Assembly: GCF_013369335.1 (NCBI RefSeq)
Contig: NZ_SZQJ01000005.1
Location: forward strand, 558,001-622,000
From: Vibrio sp. JPW-9-11-11
GTDB taxonomy: Bacteria > Pseudomonadota > Gammaproteobacteria > Enterobacterales > Vibrionaceae
Direction of reading: 5' to 3'
DNA: 64,000 nt
Numbering within the stretch: the first letter of the stretch is position 1; the number at the start of each line of letters is the position of its first letter. Shown here in pieces: positions 48,621 through 58,420 of this stretch. Under the pieces are notes generated by a model. It saw nothing but the letters and a program-made list of their open reading frames with translations, had not been told where the DNA came from and ran no database searches. The position numbers and the translations under genes are program-made.

Positions 48621-49406
48621 ATGAAGAAACTGATCCCGCTGTTGCTACTGCTAGTTGCAATGCCGTCGATGGCACAGCGTCAATTTGATATCGAAGTGAT
48701 CATTTTTAAGCGAGCGGTCGATGCCGAGCAAACCTCAGAGTCTTGGCCCAACCGTTTACCTGCGATTGATCTAGAGCGCGCAGGCTCTTTTGCCGATGCC
48801 AGTTTTCGAGCGAGCAAAGGGGTTCAGATGCTGCCCTACTCGGAGTATCAGTTGACTGGCGAAGTCCAAAAGCTTAATCAGCATGCTGGTTTTGAAGTCT
48901 TGATGCACAAAGCTTGGCGTCAAGGAGATCAAGGCCGTTTTGGCGCACCGACCTTCCATGTACAGGCCGGCAGAGACTACTCAAGTCTGTTCAATACCGA
49001 TGGCTCAATGCGAGGTGATAGCTCCAACCAAATCCTCGATGGCGTCACCGAAGAGAGCATTCCTAAGCCTCTTTACGAGTTAGACGGTAAGTTACAGGTC
49101 TACGTAGAGCACTACCTTTATGCCGATGTTGAAGTAGACTTGAAACACCCAAGCGTGCGCAATGTTAGCTTACGAGAGCGTGAACCTCAGTTAACGGCGC
49201 AAGCGTCAACTGAAAGTGCGCCAGCGCTCACAGATTCAACCACTCAAGTCGGTTTGATGGAAGAAATTTCACCGACCGTCGTCAAGCAAGAGTTTCTCAA
49301 GAGCTACCGCCTCGACCAAAAACGTCGCATGCGCAGCACAGAAACCCATTATCTTGACCACCCATTGATGGGCCTAATCATTCAGGTTCGTCGAGTCAAT
49401 CAGTAG
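48621..49406 (+). CDS. csiV: CsiV-family periplasmic protein
   Basis: 261 residues. Signal peptide MKKLIPLLLLLVAMPSMAQ, then RQFDIEVIIFKRAVDAEQ, the CsiV family start, and a C-terminal TETHYLDHPLMGLIIQVRRV. In V. cholerae CsiV is a periplasmic peptidoglycan-binding protein that activates PBP1A through LpoA. It follows mfd by 51 bases and ends at a terminator. The same window carries lpoB, so both arms of Lpo-type regulation are represented. Confidence 0.88.
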   Translation: MKKLIPLLLLLVAMPSMAQRQFDIEVIIFKRAVDAEQTSESWPNRLPAIDLERAGSFADASFRASKGVQMLPYSEYQLTGEVQKLNQHAGFEVLMHKAWRQGDQGRFGAPTFHVQAGRDYSSLFNTDGSMRGDSSNQILDGVTEESIPKPLYELDGKLQVYVEHYLYADVEVDLKHPSVRNVSLREREPQLTAQASTESAPALTDSTTQVGLMEEISPTVVKQEFLKSYRLDQKRRMRSTETHYLDHPLMGLIIQVRRVNQ

Positions 49407-49411
49407 CGAAT

Positions 49412-49436
49412 AGCCCTCTTTCTGAGGGCTTTTTAT
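49412..49436 (+). terminator. Rho-independent terminator of csiV
   Basis: Stem AGCCCTC (49412-49418) with GAGGGCT (49424-49430), 5-base loop, then TTTTATC. The next start codon is only a few bases further. Confidence 0.85.
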
Positions 49437-49439
49437 CTT

Positions 49440-49979
49440 ATGAGCCCAGACTATCAAATTATTACCCGTCAGCTTGTTTTACGCCTGATTGACGCTACTG
49501 AGAGCGCCGAGTTTCAGCGCTGTATTGCCCAGTCGCCAAGTTTGCATCAGTGGATTGACTGGTGTCACAGTGAGTTTTCCATTGAGGACGCTGAGCGGTT
49601 TCTGTTAGCCACTCGGCTTAACTGGGTCAAAGGCGATGCCTACGGATTTGGGGTATTCTGTCGTCAGACGGGCAAGCTGGTCGGAATGGTCGCTATCAAT
49701 GAGCTGTACCACACCTTCAATATGGCGAGTATTGGCTATTGGATCGCTGACAATGCACAACGCAAAGGCTACGCCAAGAAAGCAGTCCAAGCATTGCTAG
49801 AGTTCTGTTTCGCACAACTCAAACTCACACGAGTCGAAATCGTCTGCGATCCTAAGAATATCGCCAGCCAAAAACTGATTGAAGCGTGTGGTGCTCAATT
49901 TGAGTGCTGCGCGAAAAATCGTTTTATTTTTGCAGGAAAGCCCAAAGCGGGAATGGTTTACTCGGTGATTCCTCAATAA
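49440..49979 (+). CDS. RimJ/RimL-type GNAT acetyltransferase
   Basis: 179 residues. MSPDYQIITRQLVLRLIDAT is the standard RimJ/RimL-like opening, so the ATG at 49440 is right even though no Shine-Dalgarno is visible; the bases before it are the csiV terminator tail. Acetyl-CoA motif NAQRKGYAKKAVQALLEFCF and the strand LTRVEIVCDPKNIASQKLIE are clear. It likely acetylates an N-terminal amine of a protein or small amine; target unknown. Confidence 0.85.
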   Translation: MSPDYQIITRQLVLRLIDATESAEFQRCIAQSPSLHQWIDWCHSEFSIEDAERFLLATRLNWVKGDAYGFGVFCRQTGKLVGMVAINELYHTFNMASIGYWIADNAQRKGYAKKAVQALLEFCFAQLKLTRVEIVCDPKNIASQKLIEACGAQFECCAKNRFIFAGKPKAGMVYSVIPQ

Positions 49980-49980
49980 A

Positions 49981-50003
49981 AAAGAGCGCCGAAGCGCTCT
50001 CTT
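49981..50003. terminator. Bidirectional terminator between the GNAT gene and ndh
   Basis: Stem AGAGCGC (49983-49989) with GCGCTCT (49994-50000), loop CGAA. The long A run on the left gives a strong T tail for ndh on the minus strand. Confidence 0.88.
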
Positions 50004-50005
50004 TA

Positions 50006-51295
50006 TCAATGCAGTTTTAGGTTTGGACGCAAGACCCGGTTGATGCGCCCCATCAAAATAATCAACGCGGTTTTAAACACACCGTGCAGCGCCATTTGGT
50101 GTAAACGATAGAGTGAAATATACACCACTCGAGCAATACGACCTTCAACCATCATCGACCCTTTGGTCAGGTTACCCATTAAGCTACCAACCGTTGAGAA
50201 ACGACTCAACGAAACCAACGAGCCTTTGTCTTTGTAGATGTATGGCTTAAGTTCTCGACCGTTCAACTTAGCAACAATGTTGGAAAACGCACGACTTGCC
50301 ATTTGATGAGCGGCTTGGGCACGCGGTGGAACAAAGCTGCCATCGGCTTGCGTGCACTGTGCCAGATCACCGATAACAAAAATATCGTCATCGCGCGTGG
50401 TTTGTAGCGTCTCTTTCACGACCAATTGATTGATACGGTTGGTTTCAAGACCGGCCAAATCTTTAATAAAGTCTGGCGCTTTAATACCTGCGGCCCAAAC
50501 CATAATTTGAGCCGGGATCTTATCGCCTTCTTTGGTCACTAGACCATCGGCTTCCGCTTTGGTCACCATGGTCGCGGTGCGTACGTTCACGCCTAACTTA
50601 GTCAGCTCTTGGTGCGCAGCACCTGAAATACGCGGCGGTAGGGCAGGAAGAATACGCTCCCCTGCTTCGACTAAGTTGACGTTGAGTTTGCTTGAGTCTA
50701 AATCGCCAAAGCCGTAAGTGCGCAGTTCTTTAATGGCGTTGTGAAGCTCTGCCGAAAGTTCAACACCAGTAGCACCAGCACCCACAATAGCAATATCAAC
50801 CGCTCCGTTACCGTTCTTAGCGTGTAACTTAAGGAACTGGTTGTTCATTTCGGTACGAAAGCGGTGCGCCTGCTCTGGACTATCAAGGAAAATACAGTGT
50901 TCACGAACACCAGGGGTATTAAAGTCATTCGACGTGGAGCCAATCGCCATGACAAGAATGTCATACTCTAGCTCACGACTTGGCATTAGCAATTCGCCCT
51001 GTTCATCTTTGAGCTCATGCAGTTTGATGACTTTGCGGTCACGGTCGATATCTTGAAGACTGCCCATTTGGAAGTCAAAGTGGTGGTTTTTCGCGTGCGC
51101 GCGATAACTCAGCGCATCGACCCCTTCATCAAGCGATCCCGTCGCTACTTCATGCAGAAGTGGCTTCCATAAGTGGCTTGCCTTACGGTCAACTAACGTG
51201 ACTTTAGCACGTCCCTTACGGCCTAATGTGCGGCCTAGTTTGGTAACAAGCTCAAGACCGCCTGCACCGCCGCCTACTACGATAATTCGTGTCAC
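50006..51295 (-). CDS. ndh: NADH:quinone oxidoreductase, type II
   Basis: 429 residues from the GTG at 51293-51295; GAGGAAAG lies 5-8 bases upstream, which favours it over a TTG five codons earlier. Two dinucleotide folds: FAD site [18 protein letters not shown] and NADH site [20 protein letters not shown], plus FVIGDLAQC. The C-terminal amphipathic segment anchors it to the inner membrane. It oxidises NADH without pumping protons. A consensus FNR box upstream (51518-51531) fits the anaerobic repression known in E. coli. Confidence 0.95.
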   Translation of the reverse strand: MTRIIVVGGGAGGLELVTKLGRTLGRKGRAKVTLVDRKASHLWKPLLHEVATGSLDEGVDALSYRAHAKNHHFDFQMGSLQDIDRDRKVIKLHELKDEQGELLMPSRELEYDILVMAIGSTSNDFNTPGVREHCIFLDSPEQAHRFRTEMNNQFLKLHAKNGNGAVDIAIVGAGATGVELSAELHNAIKELRTYGFGDLDSSKLNVNLVEAGERILPALPPRISGAAHQELTKLGVNVRTATMVTKAEADGLVTKEGDKIPAQIMVWAAGIKAPDFIKDLAGLETNRINQLVVKETLQTTRDDDIFVIGDLAQCTQADGSFVPPRAQAAHQMASRAFSNIVAKLNGRELKPYIYKDKGSLVSLSRFSTVGSLMGNLTKGSMMVEGRIARVVYISLYRLHQMALHGVFKTALIILMGRINRVLRPNLKLH

Positions 51296-51371
51296 AGCAA
51301 CTTTCCTCAAAACTAATTTTAAATTGACTCAAGACGACGAATCGTCCTGATGGAATTCTGAATTTTGGGGT

Positions 51372-51400
51372 CACCTGCGGAGTCGGCTCCGCCTCAGGTG
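51372..51400 (-). other. GC-rich hairpin in the ndh leader
   Basis: CACCTG (51372-51377) pairs with CAGGTG (51395-51400), and an inner GCGGAG/CTCCGC stem closes on a 4-base loop. No T run follows, so it is not a standard terminator. It lies about 80 bases before ndh. Confidence 0.65.
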
Positions 51401-51517
51401 TCAACCTAGAGGTTCAATTATCGACACGCTTATTTGGATAAAAGAGTAAATCACTCAAAAACTGGCATTGATACCAGCACTTAATCTGGGCAAGTTGGTA
51501 CTCGCTCTCAATTTTTT

Positions 51518-51531
51518 TTGATATTTATCAA
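51518..51531 (-). promoter_or_regulatory. FNR box upstream of ndh
   Basis: TTGATATTTATCAA is an exact match to TTGAT-N4-ATCAA, flanked by T and A runs that extend the dyad. It is about 225 bases upstream of the ndh start. Confidence 0.7.
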
Positions 51532-51631
51532 AAAATTTGTAGTGAGTTCATTATATAGGTCAAACCAGCGTACGCAACCAAAGATTACACATATCGTTGA
51601 ACTATTTACTCGCTAAGATAACCAGCAACAA

Positions 51632-51663
51632 AAAAAGCGACATTGGCTACAATGTCGCTTTTC
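51632..51663 (-). terminator. Rho-independent terminator of ycfP
   Basis: Stem AAAAGCGACATT with AATGTCGCTTTT around GGCTAC; on the minus strand it ends in a long T run. Confidence 0.9.
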
Positions 51664-51681
51664 TTACTCAGTTGATCGCGC

Positions 51682-52221
51682 TTAACTGTTTTTAAACGCT
51701 TTCATCGTTTGGAGATGTTGAGATATTTTTTTGAACTTATGTGTCTGAACATCATCCCAAATGATGTCGTAATAGTCTTCTAACTCAGCCGCCGTTTTTT
51801 GGTTATCATGTACCTCATCTTGTCGAGACAACACGACTAAACAACGTCCCTTATTCTTAGTTCTGAACTCCGATACACACTTGGTGGCAATATCTTCATA
51901 CTCTTCAGGTCGGTCAATACGGCCTTGCATCGTCAGTTCTGGATGTAGGTTGGGGTTAAAAATAACCTGTTTGATACCGCACAAAAAACCAATCCGCTCT
52001 GACCAATAACCACCCAAGCCAACACCGCAGATCAACGCCTGTTTATCACCAGACTGTTCGATCACTTTATGCACCTCTTTCAACAAGTGTTGCATATCGT
52101 GCTTGGGATGCAGTGTGCTGTAATTAATAAAACGGACATCATCGTCAATAAACTGCAGTTGCAGCACTTTCTCGTGGTTTCCTGGGCTGGTTGAATCGAA
52201 ACCATGTAAATAAATAATCAT
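51682..52221 (-). CDS. ycfP: YcfP/UPF0227 alpha/beta-hydrolase-like protein
   Basis: 179 residues. [20 protein letters not shown] is the family start. The nucleophile elbow reads [10 protein letters not shown], with Leu in place of the usual Ser, so hydrolase activity is uncertain; this variant is seen in the family. It sits in the conserved ndh-ycfP-thiK-lpoB-ycfL-hinT cluster, here without nagZ, which separates ycfP and thiK in E. coli. Confidence 0.88.
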   Translation of the reverse strand: MIIYLHGFDSTSPGNHEKVLQLQFIDDDVRFINYSTLHPKHDMQHLLKEVHKVIEQSGDKQALICGVGLGGYWSERIGFLCGIKQVIFNPNLHPELTMQGRIDRPEEYEDIATKCVSEFRTKNKGRCLVVLSRQDEVHDNQKTAAELEDYYDIIWDDVQTHKFKKISQHLQTMKAFKNS

Positions 52222-52321
52222 CGTAAATCCCCCGATCCTTGTGCTTTAAATCTACCACGAATACTAAGGTTTAAAAGCCAGTGACTTGATATATCTGGCC
52301 TCAAGCTTTGAAACAGTGATC

Positions 52322-53176
52322 TTAGCTGCAAAATGTCTCTTGTAGACACCGCGCCTGAACTAAGTACTGGTCATCGCCCCATAACTGATAGGCCAACAAA
52401 TACCATAGCATCGCCATCATGGTTGCACGTGGCTGCCATGCCATCACACCTTCAACCCAATCATCCACACCGTCTATTTCGCGTAACTGACAATACCGAT
52501 ACACGGCTTCCAAGGGTTTTTGCTCCATCACATCGATACTTAAGGTTAAATCCAGCCGAGGATCGGCGATCGCGGCATACTCCCAGTCAATCACTTTGTT
52601 ACCACTTTCGGTTTTGACCATGTTGTAACCCGCTAAATCAAAGTGGCATAGGGTATGCCCCACATCAGCTAAGCTAGGCACACTGCGCCATCGCTGATAG
52701 ATAGATTGATAAGGTTCACAGCGATACGCTTCATTTAACTGCATCCAGTAGTGATCGACCCTAGCCGTAAAATTAAACGGTGCGACCGGGACACGGCTTG
52801 TATCTAAGGCGTGAATTTTGATCATGGCTTTGAGTAGTGAATCAAACGACAGCTCATTGGTTAACGATTGCCCTTCGACCCAATCCACCAGCAGGCCTTG
52901 ATCGTTGATGAAAATGGCTTTCGGCGCAATATGACTAGACTCAATAGCCGCTAATATTTGATACTCTTGAAAGCGTGAAATGGAAAAAGCTTTGGTGATG
53001 GGGGTATTCGGTCGCCACACGTAAGACAAGCCCTCAGAGGTCACCACTTTCCAACAGCGGTTGGTTAGTCCTCCGGTGAGCGTTTGTGCATAGCAAGGAG
53101 GAACAGAAAAGAAGTGCTCAAGCGACAATAATGAGCGGTCGAGCTGTGTTGCTTCATCCCATGACATTCTTGCCAT
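52322..53176 (-). CDS. thiK: Thiamine kinase-like phosphotransferase
   Basis: 284 residues. An aminoglycoside/choline-kinase fold: the catalytic loop is LCHFDLAGYNMV (HxDLxxxN) and the metal site is KVIDWEYAAIADPRLDL. Position before lpoB and length match ThiK, which phosphorylates thiamine for salvage. A general choline or ethanolamine kinase is the alternative. It starts 30 bases after lpoB. Confidence 0.8.
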   Translation of the reverse strand: MARMSWDEATQLDRSLLSLEHFFSVPPCYAQTLTGGLTNRCWKVVTSEGLSYVWRPNTPITKAFSISRFQEYQILAAIESSHIAPKAIFINDQGLLVDWVEGQSLTNELSFDSLLKAMIKIHALDTSRVPVAPFNFTARVDHYWMQLNEAYRCEPYQSIYQRWRSVPSLADVGHTLCHFDLAGYNMVKTESGNKVIDWEYAAIADPRLDLTLSIDVMEQKPLEAVYRYCQLREIDGVDDWVEGVMAWQPRATMMAMLWYLLAYQLWGDDQYLVQARCLQETFCS

Positions 53177-53206
53177 CGTACACCTCTTCCCTATTCTCTG
53201 TTTGGG

Positions 53207-53797
53207 TTATAGCCCTAGAAAGCTCTTCGACTCTTGCTTGCGAATTTCGGTCTCATCGGCCCACTCGATCAACCCAGTTTCTAAGTCCATCAAGCGCATG
53301 GTCATTTTGTAATACACGTCTTTGTCACTGCCGGCGTTTTTCGCAATGCTGGACAGGTTACCGTACAACATGTACTGAGCGCCGACCATTTTACCGAACT
53401 GAATCGCCGTGCTTTGATTCACTAACTCATCGTTGTTCTGGAAGTTAAGCTGGTCGCGAACGGACTCAACTCTGTCCATATCCACAAAACGGAACTTACC
53501 AGAATTCAACATCTTAGTGCTTACCGTATCAGTGATAGACTCGGTATCGATATGTTCACTGGTCTTATTTTTGATACGTTCAACAAAAACAATTGGGCGC
53601 GAGTCACGAGTAATCGCCGCAACCGATCCCGACATCATCATACTGTCGACCATTTCACTGGCGATTTTTTGTAAATCGGTCGAACCAAAATCGATGGTTG
53701 TGGTTTCTACCGCTTGGGCATCGCCATAGCTGACTTGATTTGAACAACCGCCTAGCACTACCGCTAAACCAAGCAGCGCAATCACACCTTTATTCAT
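53207..53797 (-). CDS. lpoB: Penicillin-binding protein activator LpoB
   Basis: 196 residues. Lipoprotein signal MNKGVIALLGLAVVLGGCSN with lipobox LGGC. The globular domain has VFVERIKNKTSEHIDTESIT and KMVGAQYMLYGNLSSIAKNA. LpoB is an outer-membrane lipoprotein that activates PBP1B; this form lacks the long Pro/Gln linker of E. coli LpoB. Vibrio relies chiefly on LpoA/CsiV, so its partner needs testing. It follows ycfL by 29 bases. Confidence 0.87.
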   Translation of the reverse strand: MNKGVIALLGLAVVLGGCSNQVSYGDAQAVETTTIDFGSTDLQKIASEMVDSMMMSGSVAAITRDSRPIVFVERIKNKTSEHIDTESITDTVSTKMLNSGKFRFVDMDRVESVRDQLNFQNNDELVNQSTAIQFGKMVGAQYMLYGNLSSIAKNAGSDKDVYYKMTMRLMDLETGLIEWADETEIRKQESKSFLGL

Positions 53798-53826
53798 TGT
53801 TGTTTCCTCAAACTAGTTACTATTAA

Positions 53827-54216
53827 TTATTGATCCAATTGACGAATCTGCACACGGAACTGACGACCATTAGGATTTATCGACACTTCAGAAATCGAAA
53901 TTTCTTCGGTACCACGGATAATCGCCTGACGCCACGGTCCCAGTTTATTGTTCACTTCCAATCCTTGTTCGTCATACCAGTAAAAGCGGTATTGAACCGA
54001 CTGGTCGCCCGAATAATTACTGACAAGTCGCACCACGCCACGCGCTCGTCCATCTACCTCACTCGTTGTGATGTCGTCAATGATCAAACGTCGGGCTAAC
54101 ACGTTGTCACCGAAAATTACCGTTTGAGAGGCGCCATCGATACGCAAACCTGCCGTGTTCTCTGCACAACCTAGCAGGGTTAATGCCATAACTGCTGAAA
54201 TAAGCCATTTTTTCAT
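53827..54216 (-). CDS. ycfL: YcfL family lipoprotein
   Basis: 129 residues. Lipobox LLGC within MKKWLISAVMALTLLGCAEN. The rest is a single beta-rich domain with VSNYSGDQSVQYRFYWYDEQ and VNPNG-like SINPNGRQFRVQIR. Function unknown; it is conserved immediately before lpoB. Its start overlaps the preceding gene by 4 bases (ATGA). Confidence 0.85.
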   Translation of the reverse strand: MKKWLISAVMALTLLGCAENTAGLRIDGASQTVIFGDNVLARRLIIDDITTSEVDGRARGVVRLVSNYSGDQSVQYRFYWYDEQGLEVNNKLGPWRQAIIRGTEEISISEVSINPNGRQFRVQIRQLDQ

Positions 54217-55607
54217 CGTATGTTTCCTAACTGTTTATGCCAAATGATTGAGCTACTGCCTTGCCGAGCGATCCAAACCAGCGCTGTGCGACCCGGCTCA
54301 ACAGTAAATGTATATTTTTGGTCAGCGACTTGCAGCGTCTGTTCACCAGGCTCGGTTTCTATGCTGGCACTGTAAACCTCAGCGGGCAGTGACAACCAGC
54401 TGCGTGTGTCGGGCTGCTCCGTCAAGGTATTCCAAACGTTAAATAATAGGTTACCTACATCGTCCTCTTTGGCGGCCTGACGACGCAACTCATCTTTCGC
54501 CCATACACGTAATGCCTGACGTAAGACCAAAGATGGCATGCGTTCAGATAAGTCTCGCTGTGCCATCAGGTTGACATCTGCGAGCTGGCTTTCCGTCAGC
54601 GGCGAACCATTTAACTTTAGTTGAGCAGCCGCTTCACTCTGAGATGGTGGGTAATAGGGCAGCGCAATAGAATACAACGCACCATTCCCACCACTGTCAT
54701 ATAAAGGTAAAGCTTGTCGCCAACCTTGCAAAGCTTCGACGACACCACGCTCATCAATGACGATCACTCTGCTAAGATCTCGCGCTAAATATTGGGCGTT
54801 ACCATAGCGTTTTTCTAGCTTCGCCAAGTCTTCGACCATTGACAGTCGCTTAGCCACCCGCAAGGTGCCATCAATGACTTGTGCGTTGTCTGGCATCACC
54901 GCCAATGCTCGTCGATAATCGACATAAGCACTGTTTAAATCGCCATCCGCCTCATACAACAGTGCAGAGAGATACAGCAAGTAGCCATTTTGTACCGCTT
55001 GTAGCGTCTGACCTGCGTCGGGGTAATTCGATAATACACTACCGAGATTGGGCGTCAGCCCTTGTTGCTGCATTTGATTTTGCGCCGATTGGAGCTCTTT
55101 TTCCCGCTCTTTTCGCGCGCGTTCTTGAACTTGATTTGCGCGACGCATCTCAACCAAAGCACCATCTAAATCGTTGTTATAGATATAATTCAAGCCTAGA
55201 TACAGATGAAGAAAGCCAAGTTCATAGTCCGCAGGTTGGTAAGATTTAAGGTTGTCGTTGACCGCTAAAGCCGACAAACTTTGTGCACTTTCAGAAATAG
55301 AGAGAGTCGCCAAGTCTTGTTGAGCACGTACCGCGTCATCACTTGCCGATAAGGCTTGCTGACTCGACACATAGTCTTGATTGAGCAAAAACACTCGACC
55401 TTTTTCGAAATTATCTAAAATATCGCCTGCGACACTTTCGTGGAGCGCTTGTTCAGCAGCAATATAGTCCCCGTTTTTTAACGCTAGATGCAACTCACTG
55501 TTTTGAGCGCTGTAGTGACTAAAGAGATTGCCCGCTGAGAAGTTAGCGCAAGCGGAAAGGACAAGCGTGCTCCCTAAAATCAGAGCGAGTCGAATGTGTG
55601 TTTGCAC
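54213..55607 (-). CDS. COG3014 family lipoprotein with TPR-like repeats
   Basis: 464 residues from the GTG at 55605-55607, chosen because GGGG lies 6 bases upstream; an earlier ATG at 55637 is inside a hairpin. Lipobox LSAC in ALILGSTLVLSACANF. The middle has helical TPR-like units (YELGFLHLYLGLNYIYNNDL; DLNSAYVDYRRALAVMPDNA). Conserved YSIALPYYPPS follows. An outer-membrane or periplasmic assembly role next to ycfL and lpoB is likely but unproven. Confidence 0.8.
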   Translation of the reverse strand: MQTHIRLALILGSTLVLSACANFSAGNLFSHYSAQNSELHLALKNGDYIAAEQALHESVAGDILDNFEKGRVFLLNQDYVSSQQALSASDDAVRAQQDLATLSISESAQSLSALAVNDNLKSYQPADYELGFLHLYLGLNYIYNNDLDGALVEMRRANQVQERARKEREKELQSAQNQMQQQGLTPNLGSVLSNYPDAGQTLQAVQNGYLLYLSALLYEADGDLNSAYVDYRRALAVMPDNAQVIDGTLRVAKRLSMVEDLAKLEKRYGNAQYLARDLSRVIVIDERGVVEALQGWRQALPLYDSGGNGALYSIALPYYPPSQSEAAAQLKLNGSPLTESQLADVNLMAQRDLSERMPSLVLRQALRVWAKDELRRQAAKEDDVGNLLFNVWNTLTEQPDTRSWLSLPAEVYSASIETEPGEQTLQVADQKYTFTVEPGRTALVWIARQGSSSIIWHKQLGNIR

Positions 55608-55629
55608 TTCGTACCCCAAGTTGATAACC

Positions 55630-55660
55630 AAAAGCATGACACAACTTAAGTCATGCTTTT
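55630..55660 (-). terminator. Hairpin between hinT and the COG3014 gene
   Basis: AAAAGCATGAC (55630-55640) pairs with GTCATGCTTTT (55650-55660), 9-base loop, with only four T after the stem. It is probably a partial terminator of hinT. Confidence 0.6.
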
Positions 55661-55711
55661 CATAATGTCATTCTATGACAATCTATCGAGAGCTGAGTTC
55701 ACGAAACGTGA

Positions 55712-56062
55712 TTAGCTCATTAGCATTGGACCAAGTGGTCGACCACCCACTAAATGCATATGTATATGGTACACTTCCTGCCCGCCATGAGGATTACAGT
55801 TAACGATCAAACGATAGCCGTCTTCAGCGATACCTTCTTCCTTCGCCAACTTACGCGCGACAACAAACATGCGCCCCATAACAACCTCGTCGTCTTCTTC
55901 GATATCATTCACCGTTGGGATCAACTTGTTGGGAATGATTAAAATATGGCTCGGCGCACGAGGGTTAATATCGCGAAAAGCTGTCACCAAATCATCTTGG
56001 TACACGACGTCTGCGGGGATTTCCTTGCGAATGATTTTGCTGAAAATGGTTTCTTCGGCCAT
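55712..56062 (-). CDS. hinT: HIT-family purine nucleoside phosphoramidase HinT
   Basis: 116 residues from the ATG at 56060-56062, which has GGAG 6-7 bases upstream; an ATG four codons earlier overlaps that site. The histidine triad is at the C-terminus, [15 protein letters not shown], with [14 protein letters not shown] upstream. It hydrolyses AMP-linked phosphoramidates in the cytoplasm. It heads the hinT-ycfL-lpoB-thiK cluster. Confidence 0.93.
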   Translation of the reverse strand: MAEETIFSKIIRKEIPADVVYQDDLVTAFRDINPRAPSHILIIPNKLIPTVNDIEEDDEVVMGRMFVVARKLAKEEGIAEDGYRLIVNCNPHGGQEVYHIHMHLVGGRPLGPMLMS

Positions 56063-56285
56063 GAAGCACTCCATTGAGAATGATGAGAGGAAAATTGTCG
56101 CTTCGAGTATGCGTCAAGCTTCGCAAAATCACAATAAAAACAGTGTTCACATCAATTAATCACAAAACACCAATCTATCAATAATCAATTTTGTATTGTG
56201 CGTCATAAAATGCGTGTCTCGCTATCAATACAATGGTCCTCTTTTTGTTACTTTTTTAAGACATTATAATTATAGGGAGAGATCT

Positions 56286-58277
56286 ATGAAGGGCTCAGTG
56301 ATTAGGCGTATGTACGCTGGCTTTGCATTGATCATTATTATGTTCATCGTCACAACACTGATGATGATGCGAGGAATGCAACAGATCCACACTAACTTCG
56401 AAGATGTATCAAACACTTCATTGCCACTTGTCAATCAATCGAATCAAACCAGCGTCGCTTTACTATCTGCCGACAAACTGTTCAAAGACTTTCTCACCAC
56501 CCAAAGCTTTGAGCGCATGGACCAGCTGGCTGCGCAGTTTTCTACGATGAAGGAAGCTTACACTGGCCAACTGCAAGCCCTAGAACAAGTCAGTATCGGT
56601 CAAGCGCAACTGGAACAATCCATCGCTGAGCTCAAACAGATGGAAGTGAGCTATTTTGCTGAAGCGGAGCAAGCGATGGCTAACTACCGCGCGATGTTTG
56701 AAGCACAAGCGAAAGTTCAAAAGTCGACACGCCAGTTTCAACGCCTTCATTCAGAGCTGAGTGTCGGCATGAAAGAGTATGTGGATGATCAGAGCAGTAT
56801 TTCAGTCAAAGTGATGGCAAAAAGCTACTTTATTAAACTGAAAGACGCAGAAGTCACCACCTCCGACGCACTTGCCAGCAGCGATACTGAGTTCGTCTCG
56901 CAGGCTGTGGCAAAGAACAAAAAAGCCGTTACTCACCTAAACTACGCTTATCGTGGTCTAACTACCCAAATGCCCGAGATCAAAAAAGCGTTTGACGAGT
57001 CCGTACAGCAATTTACCCGCGACGTTGGACAAAAAGGCGGGGTCCTTGATCAGCACAATACCTACTTGATGGCTAAAGACGCGCTGTATGGCAACATTGC
57101 TAACCTGACCCAACAAGTCGATGCCACTATGGCACTGCTGAAATCATTCAGCCAGTACGCAGAACAAGGGCTAACCGAATCGCTAAACGAAGCAGGAGAT
57201 GTTTACGAACAAGGCGTCGTGCGTTCGGTCGCTATTGGTGCCGTGGTGATCCTAATGGCATTGGCGATTGGCTATCACATTGCGCAAAGCGTGCGCGAAC
57301 CGTTAACCCGTATCCTTGGTACGCTAGAATCCTTAACTCAAGGCGATATGACTCAGCGGATCGAGATTCGCTACAACAATGAATTTAGCCGCGTCAGCAA
57401 TCACATTAATTCGTTGGCAGATAACCTTCACGGGATCTTGGTTAAGCTCAATGATGCCTCAGACAATTTGACGCAAACGGCAACCACCAACCAGCAAACG
57501 TCTTCTCAAGCGCAAAGCCAACTCAGTCAACAGCGTGAACAAACCGCCAATGTCGCGACCGCGATGACCGAAATGGCGCACTCAGTGCAAGAAGTTGCTC
57601 AAAGTGCGCAGAGCTCACAGCAGATGGTTGAACGTGTCGAGCAGGCCTCTGAGTCCGGTCGTCAGATCATGGGCACCAACATTACTACCATCAACCAACT
57701 AGAGACTCGCCTCAATGAGTCGGTAGATGCTGTTAAAGATCTTCAAGCAATGAGTAGTCAAATTGGGACCATTCTCGATGTGATTCGTAACATCGCCGAA
57801 CAAACCAATCTGCTGGCACTCAACGCGGCCATTGAAGCGGCCCGCGCCGGAGAGCAAGGACGCGGCTTTGCTGTTGTGGCCGATGAGGTGCGTGTGCTTG
57901 CACAAAGAACCACAGAGTCTACCAGTGAAATAGAGAGCATGATCAGCAACTTGCAATCGAGCTCTTCTTCAGCAAACAAAGTGATACAAAGCTGTATGGA
58001 CGACATGGAGCTGTCGGTTGAGCAAGCGTCGAGCGCCAACAGCGCGATGGAAGAGATCCAAGGCCTGATACTAGAAATCAGTCAGATGAGTGGTCATATT
58101 TCTCAGGCTGCCGCTGAGCAGAGTGAAACAACGGGTGATATTGCTCGAAATATTGAAGAAATTAATCTCATTGCAGATAGCAGCTATCAAGCAATGGCGC
58201 AAATCGCTCAAACCAGCAGCAACCTATCATCGCTCGCTAACCAACAGGGCGAGCTGGTACATAGATTTAAACTTTGA
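56286..58277 (+). CDS. Methyl-accepting chemotaxis protein (long helical sensor)
   Basis: 663 residues from the ATG at 56286 (GGGAGAGATCT upstream); earlier in-frame starts have no ribosome site. Membrane helices at about 11-30 and 315-335 ([20 protein letters not shown]) enclose a large helical periplasmic domain of about 280 residues (HBM-like in length). [24 protein letters not shown] precedes a signalling domain with tip [19 protein letters not shown]. Ligand unknown. It is divergent from hinT and ends at a terminator. Confidence 0.9.
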   Translation: MKGSVIRRMYAGFALIIIMFIVTTLMMMRGMQQIHTNFEDVSNTSLPLVNQSNQTSVALLSADKLFKDFLTTQSFERMDQLAAQFSTMKEAYTGQLQALEQVSIGQAQLEQSIAELKQMEVSYFAEAEQAMANYRAMFEAQAKVQKSTRQFQRLHSELSVGMKEYVDDQSSISVKVMAKSYFIKLKDAEVTTSDALASSDTEFVSQAVAKNKKAVTHLNYAYRGLTTQMPEIKKAFDESVQQFTRDVGQKGGVLDQHNTYLMAKDALYGNIANLTQQVDATMALLKSFSQYAEQGLTESLNEAGDVYEQGVVRSVAIGAVVILMALAIGYHIAQSVREPLTRILGTLESLTQGDMTQRIEIRYNNEFSRVSNHINSLADNLHGILVKLNDASDNLTQTATTNQQTSSQAQSQLSQQREQTANVATAMTEMAHSVQEVAQSAQSSQQMVERVEQASESGRQIMGTNITTINQLETRLNESVDAVKDLQAMSSQIGTILDVIRNIAEQTNLLALNAAIEAARAGEQGRGFAVVADEVRVLAQRTTESTSEIESMISNLQSSSSSANKVIQSCMDDMELSVEQASSANSAMEEIQGLILEISQMSGHISQAAAEQSETTGDIARNIEEINLIADSSYQAMAQIAQTSSNLSSLANQQGELVHRFKL

Positions 58278-58305
58278 TCCGTCAACAGACTGTCATTTAT
58301 TAGCC

Positions 58306-58341
58306 AAGGGCGACTATTTTCTATAGTCGCCCTTGTTTTTT
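58306..58341 (+). terminator. Rho-independent terminator of the chemoreceptor gene
   Basis: An 11-bp stem (58306-58316 with 58324-58334), 7-base loop, then GTTTTTTATT. Confidence 0.93.
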
Positions 58342-58420
58342 ATTCCCCATGTCATTATATGGTTAATAGGCTTGCCTACTTCTCTCTTCCCTTTTCGCAA
58401 GCCAACTATGAGGAATTTAT

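Larger units (their letters stand above)
51296..51681 (-). promoter_or_regulatory. ndh upstream region
   Basis: About 385 bases. From ycfP towards ndh it holds the ycfP terminator (51632-51663), a consensus FNR box (51518-51531), an AACCT/AGGTT inverted repeat (51403-51416) and a GC-rich hairpin (51372-51400). No gene is seen. Confidence 0.6.
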
